This document shows positions 31,618 to 38,813 of a DNA stretch of 39,297 bases, piece by piece. The translations under genes and the position numbers were made by a program. Each line of letters opens with the position of its first letter. Position 1 is the first letter of the stretch. Source of the stretch: a virus; the IMG/VR virus record IMGVR_UViG_3300010885_005287, positions 1 through 39,297 of that record. One strand, given 5' to 3'. The notes below the pieces were generated by a model, which worked only from the letters and a program-made list of their open reading frames with translations, did no database searches and had not been told where the DNA came from.

Positions 31618-34164
31618 GTGGCTGACGCATCTGAAATCCTTAAAGACCCCGCGTATATAAACGCAAATGAAGCTACTAAACAAGCTATCTTTGATAAACA
31701 TATTGCGTCTGATCCTGCTTACGCAGAAGCCAACGAACCTACCCGTTTAGCTATTCAACAAAAATTTGGTTTAGCTTCGGGGGAAGGTATGCCTAAGACG
31801 CGTACTGCCGCGCAAGACATGGCAGAAGAAATGAAAAACGCCAAAACAGCGCGTGAAGCGTTTGACATTTCACAAGAAAATTTAAAAGGTAACCTTAGCG
31901 CAGCAAGCAACGCTGCGCTGGCGCAATCAATCAATACTGGCTATAACGTAATGGGGTATCTTGGTAAAGGTATTGAGGCTGTTGGCGGGGAGCGTGTAGG
32001 TAAAGCAATACAATACGCAAGTAAAGAAATACAAAAACGCGCTGAAGAGCACCTTGTTGGTGCAGATCGCGAACGCTACCCCGCCGCAGTTGGTATGGGT
32101 GGCTTGGCTAGTGATGTAGCTGTAACAATGCCTGTAGGAGGCTTAGTAGGTAAAGTGCTTGCAAAAGGGGCGTCTTACATTCCTGCGTTAGCGCCATACC
32201 TTAACCCCGTCGCTACCTCTGCTGCGTCAGGCGGTTTTAAAACAGGTCTTGGGCCAACAGGGCCTATTAAACCTATTACTGGTTTGCCAAGTTACACAGC
32301 TAAAGATATAGCCGCTGAAGGCGTTGCGCGCGCGGCGGGTGGGGCATTAACCTCCGGCATAAGCACGGCGATTACCCATCCTGAAGATACTGCTATGGGT
32401 ACGGCGGCGGGGGCAATAATACCAACTGTGGCAGCGCCTTTGGTTAAAGGTGCTGTAACCGGTGCAGGGCGTGTAATTGATATGCTTTCCGGTCGTGCGG
32501 GCGACATTAAAGCTGCACGGATTGCCAAGACTGCGTTGGGCGACCAACTAATACCCGCAACGCTCGCGTTGCAACAGGCTCGACCAGGCATTACCGCTAT
32601 CCAAGCGTTGCAAGAAGCGGGCATTGATGCTGCGCCTTTTATGTCGCTTGGTGTTCTTACTGAGCAAAGCAGCATGGGTGAAGCATACCGTCGGTTGGCT
32701 GCCGCACAAACGCAAGAGCAAAAGAATATGTTGATTGCTATGGCGGGCGGGGGCAGTCAGACCGCCGCGCGTGAAGCGCAAGCAGGGTCTAAACAAGCGT
32801 TGAACGCGTTAACTACACCTATGCGCGAAACTGAATTGCAAGCTGCTAACCAAGCTGGTCAAACCATTTCGCAATTAGGCCCTCTTGCAGCGCAAAGAGA
32901 AGCGTCAATGGTCAGCGCATTGCAAGGTCAAGGTCAAGCGGCAACCAACGTAGCGCAGCAAACTAATCTATCGCGCGGTGGTGTATTGCCCGCAACTATG
33001 GGCACTCCTAATTACCCAAATCAATTTCCTTCGCCAATAGGCGGCACAGGCATTCCACAGCCAATGGCTGTAGCTACGCAAGCCGGTTTACCCCGAATTT
33101 CACCAAGCGCTACGTTAAACGCTGAACGCGCTGCTGAATCAGGTGTTGTATCAACTGAAATGGGCGCGCTTAAAGTGCAACGCCAAGCCGAACGTGATTT
33201 TTTACAAAACCAAATTGGTAGCCTTGAAGCGCATGGGCTTAAACCGCTTGACGTCAATCCAATTCTTAGTTCAATTGATGGCAAATTAGCCAATCCAAAC
33301 TTGTACGGGCAGACGCAATTGCTTAATGTGTTGCAAGGGTTACGCGATGATTTTGCGGGTGCAGTAGCAGCTAACGGCGGTGTGGCAGACGCGCGCGCTT
33401 TGTACAGTATCCGAAAAGCCGGTATTAGCCAAAAGATTGATGATATGTATGGCGGACTTGACCCGTCGGCTAAACAAAAATTGACTGCTGACGTGTTGGC
33501 ATCAGTTAAAGCGCCAATTGACAAAGCGATTATGGACGCGGGCGGCACAGGTTGGAATCGTTATTTGCAAACTTTTGAAACCGGTATGCACGAAATTGGT
33601 CAACAAAAGTTAGCCGCGCTTGCACTTGATCGTTTTGGTGGCAACAAAGAAGGGTTTCTTAAACTTGCGCGCGGCAACGATCCTAAAGCCGTTGAGGACA
33701 TCTTTGGCCCAGGCAGTTTTAATATTTTTAAAGAAATGGGGCGCAAATCCGGTCAGTTAGAAAGTATCGCTAGCCAACTTGAGCGCGACGTTGCGGTTAA
33801 AGAAACCGCCGATAGCGCCACGCAAGGTTTGGCGCGCATCATGGGCATGGCCGAATCTAAGGTTACAGGCGTACCGGCTTTCTTTAGCAAAACCGCCACA
33901 GCGGTCAACATGGCTGCTAGAATACTTCGAGGGCAAGTTAACGAAAAAACTTTTGCAGCGTTTGAAAAGGGTATGATCTCAGGCAAGACCGCAGCCGAAA
34001 TGTTGGGTGAATTGCCAATGAGCGAACGCAACAAAGTGTTTAGGCTTTTAAAAAACAGCAGCGAATGGAACCCTGCCGTATCTAACGTGGGAATTCAATC
34101 ATCAGTAGATCGTACTAATAAACTTGCGCCGTTGTCAGAAAACCGCAACAATTTAAGGCAATAA
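31618..34164 (+). CDS. Ejection-type protein 3 (P22 gp16 position)
   Basis: An 848-residue protein, the largest in the genome. The GTG start at 31618 follows TAAGGA. Near the N-terminus two short repeats occur in tandem (DPAYINANEATKQAIFDKHI; DPAYAEANEPTRLAIQQKFG, within residues 10-52). Gly/Ala-rich hydrophobic stretches (about 150-290) could enter membranes; the rest is helical. I see no lysozyme motif. It is probably ejected from the virion and forms part of the trans-envelope channel. Confidence 0.75.
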   Translation: MADASEILKDPAYINANEATKQAIFDKHIASDPAYAEANEPTRLAIQQKFGLASGEGMPKTRTAAQDMAEEMKNAKTAREAFDISQENLKGNLSAASNAALAQSINTGYNVMGYLGKGIEAVGGERVGKAIQYASKEIQKRAEEHLVGADRERYPAAVGMGGLASDVAVTMPVGGLVGKVLAKGASYIPALAPYLNPVATSAASGGFKTGLGPTGPIKPITGLPSYTAKDIAAEGVARAAGGALTSGISTAITHPEDTAMGTAAGAIIPTVAAPLVKGAVTGAGRVIDMLSGRAGDIKAARIAKTALGDQLIPATLALQQARPGITAIQALQEAGIDAAPFMSLGVLTEQSSMGEAYRRLAAAQTQEQKNMLIAMAGGGSQTAAREAQAGSKQALNALTTPMRETELQAANQAGQTISQLGPLAAQREASMVSALQGQGQAATNVAQQTNLSRGGVLPATMGTPNYPNQFPSPIGGTGIPQPMAVATQAGLPRISPSATLNAERAAESGVVSTEMGALKVQRQAERDFLQNQIGSLEAHGLKPLDVNPILSSIDGKLANPNLYGQTQLLNVLQGLRDDFAGAVAANGGVADARALYSIRKAGISQKIDDMYGGLDPSAKQKLTADVLASVKAPIDKAIMDAGGTGWNRYLQTFETGMHEIGQQKLAALALDRFGGNKEGFLKLARGNDPKAVEDIFGPGSFNIFKEMGRKSGQLESIASQLERDVAVKETADSATQGLARIMGMAESKVTGVPAFFSKTATAVNMAARILRGQVNEKTFAAFEKGMISGKTAAEMLGELPMSERNKVFRLLKNSSEWNPAVSNVGIQSSVDRTNKLAPLSENRNNLRQ

Positions 34165-34165
34165 C

Positions 34166-34420
34166 ATGGACTGGCAGAACCTAATCAATTTCGGCGCGGG
34201 TGCTTTGCTCGCAATAGGCGGATGGTTTTGCCGCCAGTTATGGGATTCGGTCAAAGAACTCAAGACCGACATTTCTGATCTTAAATTGCACGTCAGCGAT
34301 TCGTATGTCAAAAAGTCTGAGATCGACACAATTAAAGGCGATATGGATAAGCGTTTTGACCGTATTGAAATGCTGCTTGACCGTCTGTTTGACAAACTTG
34401 AATCGAAGGTAGACAAATAA
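34166..34420 (+). CDS. Membrane-anchored coiled-coil protein, lysis-region
   Basis: An 84-residue protein with one N-terminal transmembrane helix (LINFGAGALLAIGGWFCRQL) followed by a coiled coil (about 28-84, KKSEIDTIKGDMDKRFDRIE). It starts 1 base after the preceding stop and overlaps the holin start by one base. Such proteins in lysis cassettes may be spanin-like, holin partners or antiholins. No lipobox or Rz1-like gene is nested within it that I can see. Confidence 0.7.
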   Translation: MDWQNLINFGAGALLAIGGWFCRQLWDSVKELKTDISDLKLHVSDSYVKKSEIDTIKGDMDKRFDRIEMLLDRLFDKLESKVDK

Positions 34421-34794
34421 TGGATCCGATTACCCTACTCGCAGCCCTTGGCCCGTTGGCCGTCGATCTTGGCAAGTCCTTAATCGGGCGTTTTATTCAG
34501 ACAGACGTATACAAACCAACCAATATCGCCGAGTATACGCAGATGCGTCAGACCGACTTAGCCATGTTCCAAGCGATGAACAACGCAGGGGCGGGCGGCA
34601 GCACTTACCCTTGGGTCGAGGCAATCGTGCGCCTCATGCGCCCTGCGGTGGGTGCCATTGTGTTGGGTACATGGAGCTTTATGATGCTCACAGGTCAAGA
34701 CAACCCAGCGGTTAACAATTTTGCTAGCGCCGTGGGTTTCTACCTGTTCGGCGACCGCACTTTGTTCTATTCACAGAAAACAAATGCAAAGTAA
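34420..34794 (+). CDS. Holin, GTA 3-TM type
   Basis: A 124-residue protein of the 3-TM holin superfamily. There are hydrophobic stretches at about 4-24, 70-92 and 99-112. The pattern YPWVEAIVRLMRPAVGAIVL and AVGFYLFGDRTLFYSQK (GDRTL hallmark) is typical. It would open the inner membrane at the end of infection so the adjacent endolysin can reach peptidoglycan. It overlaps the endolysin start by 11 bases. Confidence 0.85.
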   Translation: MDPITLLAALGPLAVDLGKSLIGRFIQTDVYKPTNIAEYTQMRQTDLAMFQAMNNAGAGGSTYPWVEAIVRLMRPAVGAIVLGTWSFMMLTGQDNPAVNNFASAVGFYLFGDRTLFYSQKTNAK

Positions 34795-35317
34795 CTTTGC
34801 CAAAGCCTTTAGCCTTATGCTGCAAAGCGAAGGTGGCTTTTCCGATAACCCCGCCGACACCGGCAACCACCTACCCGATGGCCGCATGGGCTGCACCAAC
34901 CTTGGTGTCACGCAAACCGCATGGGAAGAGTATGTCGGGCACAAGGTCAGCACGCAAGATATGCGTAACCTGACACCCGCCACGGTCATGGATTTTTATA
35001 AGCGCCGCTACTGGGACACGGTTAAGGGCGACTCCCTACCCAATGCGTTGGACTACCTCGCCTTCGATATGGCGGTCAACTCGGGCGTGGGGCGCTCGAT
35101 CAAATTGATGCAACGTGCCGTGGGTGCCACAGAAGATGGTGCGCTTGGCCCCTTGACCATCGAAGCAATTAGCAGTTGGTCAATACGTCAATTGATTGAA
35201 AAGTTCAGCAACGCCAAAGCAGATTTTTACAAGTCTTTGAATAACGCTACCTTTCAAAAAGGATGGCTAAACAGGGTCGAGCACACTAAAGCCAACGCAC
35301 TGGAGATGTTAACGTGA
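34784..35317 (+). CDS. Endolysin, glycoside hydrolase family 108 (muramidase)
   Basis: A 177-residue protein. The start is chosen as ATG 34784, giving MQSNFAKAFSLMLQSEGGFS with the family's catalytic Glu16 in the EGG motif close to the start, as is usual. A longer frame reaches 34721 but lies within the holin. TNLGVTQTAW (about 38-47), YKRRYWD, and DMAVNSGVGRSIKLMQRAVG (peptidoglycan-binding type 3 region) follow. No signal peptide, so release depends on the holin. It is coupled to the next gene through a GTGA overlap. Confidence 0.92.
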   Translation: MQSNFAKAFSLMLQSEGGFSDNPADTGNHLPDGRMGCTNLGVTQTAWEEYVGHKVSTQDMRNLTPATVMDFYKRRYWDTVKGDSLPNALDYLAFDMAVNSGVGRSIKLMQRAVGATEDGALGPLTIEAISSWSIRQLIEKFSNAKADFYKSLNNATFQKGWLNRVEHTKANALEMLT

Positions 35318-35847
35318 AATTTTTAATTTTATTTTTGCTAACCTTTAGCGCACAAGCGCAGACCATCGCAGTCTGCAAGGGCGAGTACGCGCTTTGCGCT
35401 GCGTCACCTACCACGCTCACCGGCAAGACCATCAGCGTACAGGGCAAGACTTTTAAAGAAGGCGTGGCAGTCTGCCCCGTGCTGACCGGCATGGCGGTCG
35501 CCAACATGGATTTGATGCAAGGCTCTTGCGACGCGCCCAAGGGTAAGGTATGGTCGCTCTTCGGTGTGCCGCCACAGACTGCATATCCCCAGGCACCCGA
35601 TTGGTCGGTACAACCCGCCGTGTTTAGGTCATTCAAAGTGGGTGACACGCCCACGACCGGAATGTCCAATATGTGGTCGTTCTTATGCACCAAGCAAACC
35701 AAGCAAGTTGCGGGCGTAACGCTCGCCTCTTGCTACGGGCCGGTGATGGAAAGCCCGTGGACTGGGCACCATGTGGTGCCTGGGGAAACAGCGTTCACCC
35801 AAGCACCTGCCGGTTCAACTTACCCTGTTGGCGGTAACATACCCTAA
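35314..35847 (+). CDS. Exported cysteine-rich protein, lysis-region
   Basis: A 177-residue protein with a GTG start overlapping the endolysin stop. Residues 1-15 (MKFLILFLLTFSAQA) are a clear signal peptide with an A-Q-A cleavage site, so the protein is probably periplasmic. About seven cysteines in the mature part (such as VCKGEYALCAA, EGVAVCP, QGSCDAP, FLCTK, ASCYGP) suggest disulfides. No lipobox. I know no function: a lysis aid, superinfection exclusion or envelope-targeted factor is possible. Confidence 0.75.
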   Translation: MKFLILFLLTFSAQAQTIAVCKGEYALCAASPTTLTGKTISVQGKTFKEGVAVCPVLTGMAVANMDLMQGSCDAPKGKVWSLFGVPPQTAYPQAPDWSVQPAVFRSFKVGDTPTTGMSNMWSFLCTKQTKQVAGVTLASCYGPVMESPWTGHHVVPGETAFTQAPAGSTYPVGGNIP

Positions 35848-35944
35848 TACCCTGCGCCATAGCGGGATGTAAGGGCAGACGTAGTTGTAGCGAGGGAGCG
35901 CACGGGTCGTGCGCCCTGTCCAGTTGGCGCTGCCGTAGTTGGTG
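35848..35944. other. Convergent intergenic region with a strong stem-loop
   Basis: GCGCAC-GGGTC-GTGCGC (35898-35914), extended by GG/CC pairs around a bulge, lies between the last late gene and the last gene of the opposing minus block. There is no T-tract on either strand, so it may stop ribosomes or stabilise 3' ends rather than end transcription alone. The short direct repeat CGTAGTTG also occurs twice (near 35880 and 35932). Confidence 0.5.
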
Positions 35945-36139
35945 TTATTTGGCCAGTTTTTTGACGCAGTATTCACAATACCCTCCTAAAAGATCACTAC
36001 ACACTTGACCACACCCATCGCAGATCAACTCGGGCGGGAATGTTGGCAGGGGCTTTGGTCTTGCCCACCGCATAAAAAGCAAGACGGCAATCATCAACGC
36101 AATTGATGCGTAAACCCACATCATGATTTCGGTAAGCAT
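35945..36139 (-). CDS. Membrane-anchored zinc-ribbon-like protein (64 aa)
   Basis: An N-terminal transmembrane helix (VYASIALMIAVLLFMRW, about 9-25) is followed by a proline linker. Then CDGCGQVCSDLLGGYCEYC (Cys40, 43, 47, 55, 58) has two C-x2-C pairs, a zinc-ribbon pattern. GGAGAAGCG precedes the ATG, and the gene overlaps the upstream gene. It is last in the long minus block. The cytosolic zinc module could bind a host membrane or nucleic acid target. No family known to me. Confidence 0.75.
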   Translation of the reverse strand: MLTEIMMWVYASIALMIAVLLFMRWARPKPLPTFPPELICDGCGQVCSDLLGGYCEYCVKKLAK

Positions 36140-36384
36140 CGCTTCTCCAATAACATCTGAATGTCCACCCGCAGCATAAGGTGCTGTTGACGTAGCCGTG
36201 CAATGTCATCGTCGATCTCGGCAAGCCGCTCAACAATCTGTTTGTACAATTGGCTATTAGCCAAGGGTTGTGTGACGTCTGCTTTTAACTCACGGGCGGC
36301 AAACAAGGCTTCGTCTCTTCTTGCAGACCACACAGACGGCGGTGTTACCAGTAACGCGTCAATGATCAAATCAATTTTGCTCAT
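36121..36384 (-). CDS. Unknown 87-residue helical protein
   Basis: MSKIDLIIDALLVTPPSVWS begins an all-helical protein. The second half (about 45-87: YKQIVERLAEIDDDIARLRQ, then MLRVDIQMLLEK) is a probable coiled coil. No family recognised. It starts by ATGA overlap with the gene before and itself overlaps the next start by 19 bases. Confidence 0.7.
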   Translation of the reverse strand: MSKIDLIIDALLVTPPSVWSARRDEALFAARELKADVTQPLANSQLYKQIVERLAEIDDDIARLRQQHLMLRVDIQMLLEKRCLPKS

Positions 36385-36539
36385 GGCCTCAACCCCTCTT
36401 TAAGCAATTCAATACGCTCACGCGCAACACGCAAAGAGTTCGCCCGCTGATGCAAGCGCAACAACATCTTCACCCTTCGTTCATGGGTGCGTTCATACTC
36501 AAGCATACCCATGATCTCGTCTTCCGTAAGCGAGGCCAT
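36381..36539 (-). CDS. Unknown 52-residue helical protein
   Basis: The start is taken as ATG 36539 (MASLTEDEIMGMLEYERTHE), four bases after the preceding stop; a longer TTG-start frame to 36572 would overlap the previous gene. The rest is strongly basic and helical (RRVKMLLRLHQRANSLRVAR). Possibly nucleic-acid binding. It ends in an ATGA overlap. Confidence 0.65.
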   Translation of the reverse strand: MASLTEDEIMGMLEYERTHERRVKMLLRLHQRANSLRVARERIELLKEGLRP

Positions 36540-36543
36540 GTTC

Positions 36544-36705
36544 TCATTTAACTTTCGCCATGTGATCTGCAATTTTTAACTCCAGTTGAATTACGGTTTT
36601 AAATACACGGTTGTACGCGCGTGTTGCGGCGTTCATCATCTTCTGGCGATGCCGTAAAGCTGACTTAGCCGCTGCCAGTTGCGCTTGGCATAGTTCAAGT
36701 TTCAT
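36544..36705 (-). CDS. Unknown 53-residue basic helical protein
   Basis: MKLELCQAQLAAAKSALRHR, then QKMMNAATRAYNRVFKTVIQ and LELKIADHMAKVK. It is continuous helix with a basic middle, and could be a small coiled coil. The start overlaps the upstream gene by 11 bases and the stop is 4 bases before the next ATG, fitting the tight chain of this region. No family recognised. Confidence 0.6.
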   Translation of the reverse strand: MKLELCQAQLAAAKSALRHRQKMMNAATRAYNRVFKTVIQLELKIADHMAKVK

Positions 36706-36880
36706 TTTCTAGCCTATAAAGTGGTATGTAACCCTCTTGAGGGTACGTTGAGGTTTGCAGCAGGTTTGGGTGAAAATAAAGATAGGGCGTTACAGCCTTA
36801 CGCAATAAGTAAATTGCGTGCATAGTTGCAATCGTGCTTGGGTTTGTCAGGGCTTCTAGCCCCATCTCTAAAGCGTTCAT
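36695..36880 (-). CDS. Unknown 61-residue protein
   Basis: MNALEMGLEALTNPSTIATM, then HAIYLLRKAVTPYLYFHPNL and a polar tail. The opening (ALE.ALEAL....A...LR.A) resembles a frequent type of small phage protein with unknown function. It starts in an ATGA overlap with the previous gene. Confidence 0.65.
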   Translation of the reverse strand: MNALEMGLEALTNPSTIATMHAIYLLRKAVTPYLYFHPNLLQTSTYPQEGYIPLYRLENET

Positions 36881-37053
36881 TCCAATCCCCTCAATATTTG
36901 AATCGCAGCGACTACGTCGATGTCGTGACCTGTTTGTAAGGCAGCCAAAGCCCCACGCATCTTGTTTTGCATAAAATCAATCTTAGCGTCTTGAATTTTG
37001 ATGTAGCTGTTAAGTTGCTCAATCAACGTCTGGAGTTCTCGGGCTTCTTTCAT
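36877..37053 (-). CDS. Unknown 58-residue coiled-coil protein
   Basis: MKEARELQTLIEQLNSYIKI, then QDAKIDFMQNKMRGALAALQ and TGHDIDVVAAIQILRGLE. Regular hydrophobic spacing suggests a coiled-coil dimer. ATGA overlaps occur at both ends (37050-37053 and 36877-36880), strong support that the frame is translated. Confidence 0.7.
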   Translation of the reverse strand: MKEARELQTLIEQLNSYIKIQDAKIDFMQNKMRGALAALQTGHDIDVVAAIQILRGLE

Positions 37054-37250
37054 TTCTGCACCCTCGCTCTAATGTTCTCCGCAGCCACTTCAAGCACCGC
37101 GCGGCGAATGTCTTCTGTTCTAGCGGCCATCTCTTCTACCAACCGCGCACAAGCCTCGCGCTCCATCAGAATGGCTTCCTCAATAGCAGGAACCATTGCT
37201 TTTTTAACTTGCGCTTTACAATCTTGAAAACCTTTTTGATATTGATTCAT
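37050..37250 (-). CDS. Unknown 66-residue helical protein
   Basis: MNQYQKGFQDCKAQVKKAMV, then an acidic helix IEEAILMEREACARLVEEMA and a basic end (AENIRARVQK). The EREACA segment is common in small phage proteins of unknown function. It overlaps the helicase stop by ATGA and heads the chain of five small genes. Confidence 0.7.
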   Translation of the reverse strand: MNQYQKGFQDCKAQVKKAMVPAIEEAILMEREACARLVEEMAARTEDIRRAVLEVAAENIRARVQK

Positions 37251-38563
37251 TTCAACGCCTCCAAGGCTATGTCAGACAACGCACGCTTGTCGTGCAACGC
37301 TGACCAAATTTTCTCATCGACGGTATCGTCGGTGAGTAGTACATAGACCCACACGTCGTGCTGTTGCCCCGAGCGGTGGATACGCCCTACGGTCTGTTCG
37401 TAGAGTTCAAGACTCCAAGGCAATGACAAAAAGACCATCCGGCAACCGCCGTGTTGCAAGTTAAGCCCGTGGCCTGCTGACTTGGGGTGGACAAGTAGCA
37501 ACTCCACTTTTCCCGCATTCCAGCGCTCAATTGCGTTTGCGTCGTCAAGGGTGATGGCGTGGGGGTATCTGCGCTTGAGTTCAGCAAGTTCTTCTTTGTA
37601 GGTGTAGGCAATGATGGTGTTGGCACGTTGGTTCTCCTCTAGTAAATCATCTAACAAATCAAACTTGTGGTGGCTCATCCAGATGCCGGTGGACGTGGTG
37701 ATAAAACTCTTCTCACCCGCCCATGTGTCGGTGTGATAGATAAAGCCTGACGCCATCTGTTGCAGTTTGCCTGTCACGACACCTGCGTTAATTGCGGCGA
37801 TCTGTACATCACCAAAGCGCAGCACAAACTCTTTCTTCATTTCCTTGTACTGCGTCATGTCCATGTCACAGCGCATCTCAACGGTGTGGCAGGGCGGCAA
37901 CTTGTCAGCGTACTCACCTGCCTCAAGCAAGTAAGTCGCCGGTTTGATACGCTCCATCACATTGCGTAGCGCGTGTGGCCTTGGCATCCACTCGCCGTAC
38001 TCGGGGTTTATCAGCACAAAGTAGGTCTGCATAAAGGCACCCTTGCTACGCCCGAGCAGCGATTGGTCAACGATCTTGCATTGCCCAAATACGTCTTCTA
38101 AGCCGTTAGAGGTAAACGATCCGGTCAGGCCCCACCGCACAGTCATGGGCTCAATAACTTTAAGCAGCGCCTTGAACCGTGCGCCCGAGGGGTTCTTTAG
38201 CCGTGTCAGTTCGTCAAACACAATCCCGTCAAAGTCTAAATACTCTTGAGCCAGCCATTGCAGATTGTCGTAATTGGTTACCACAACGCGCGCGTCAGAA
38301 TTAAGCGCCAGTAAGCGTTGCATAGGCGTACCCACGCACACGGCTATGTCAAGGTCGGGTGCCCACTTACGCGCCTCGGCTGGCCATACGCTTGTGGCGA
38401 CCCGCTTGGGCGCTAGTACAAGCCAACGGCGCACGGGTGAGGCTTGCATAGCGGTCAATGTAATCGCCGTCTTACCCGCGCCCACAGGCGCTAATACCAT
38501 AGCGCGGTCGTGTGTGCCGAGGAAGGCTGCTGCCTCAGTCTGATAAGGTCGTAATGTAAGCAT
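37247..38563 (-). CDS. SNF2-type superfamily 2 helicase
   Basis: A 438-residue protein with all main SF2 motifs: Q-like LRPYQTEAA (4-12), Walker A APVGAGKTA (25-33, Lys31), motif II VFDELTRLKN (115-124, Asp117-Glu118), motif III GLTGS (145-149), motif V HPKSAGHGLNLQ (359-370) and motif VI EQTVGRIHRSGQ (389-400). Phage members of this family lie beside VRR-NUC and PolA and are thought to help replication or fork processing as DNA translocases. It overlaps the VRR-NUC gene by 29 bases. Confidence 0.94.
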   Translation of the reverse strand: MLTLRPYQTEAAAFLGTHDRAMVLAPVGAGKTAITLTAMQASPVRRWLVLAPKRVATSVWPAEARKWAPDLDIAVCVGTPMQRLLALNSDARVVVTNYDNLQWLAQEYLDFDGIVFDELTRLKNPSGARFKALLKVIEPMTVRWGLTGSFTSNGLEDVFGQCKIVDQSLLGRSKGAFMQTYFVLINPEYGEWMPRPHALRNVMERIKPATYLLEAGEYADKLPPCHTVEMRCDMDMTQYKEMKKEFVLRFGDVQIAAINAGVVTGKLQQMASGFIYHTDTWAGEKSFITTSTGIWMSHHKFDLLDDLLEENQRANTIIAYTYKEELAELKRRYPHAITLDDANAIERWNAGKVELLLVHPKSAGHGLNLQHGGCRMVFLSLPWSLELYEQTVGRIHRSGQQHDVWVYVLLTDDTVDEKIWSALHDKRALSDIALEALK

Positions 38564-38813
38564 CTACTTGTTCCTTAGTCCATAGTGTTGTGTAGTTTTG
38601 ATTTAATTTAGCCATGTCGGCGGCAAAAATTTTTTGTAATTCTGACAATCGACCCCCCTTGGTTTTTAACTCTACAAACCATGTCGCCCCATTGGGCAAA
38701 CACGCTATACGATCAGCTACGCCTCGGTGGCTTGGCGACGTAAACTTGTACGTCTTGCCCCCTGCGCGTTCGACCGCCCATTTAAAATAATGCTCAACCT
38801 CAGATTCCTTCAT
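38535..38813 (-). CDS. VRR-NUC domain nuclease
   Basis: A 92-residue single-domain nuclease. The start is taken as ATG 38813 (MKESEVEHYFKWAVERAGGK), giving the normal length and N-terminal helix; a longer frame lies within the upstream gene. Core residues are Glu5, Asp34 in HRGVADRI, and Glu48/Lys50 in FVELKTKGGRLS, the VRR-NUC form of PD-(D/E)XK. Related proteins cut branched DNA, some as Holliday-junction nucleases. It is paired with the SNF2 helicase in the order seen in many phages. Confidence 0.92.
   Translation of the reverse strand: MKESEVEHYFKWAVERAGGKTYKFTSPSHRGVADRIACLPNGATWFVELKTKGGRLSELQKIFAADMAKLNQNYTTLWTKEQVDAYITTLSD

Noticed and set aside
34721-34783. Upstream extension of the endolysin
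   Set aside because: It would overlap the holin by 74 bases and displace the catalytic EGG from its usual N-terminal place.
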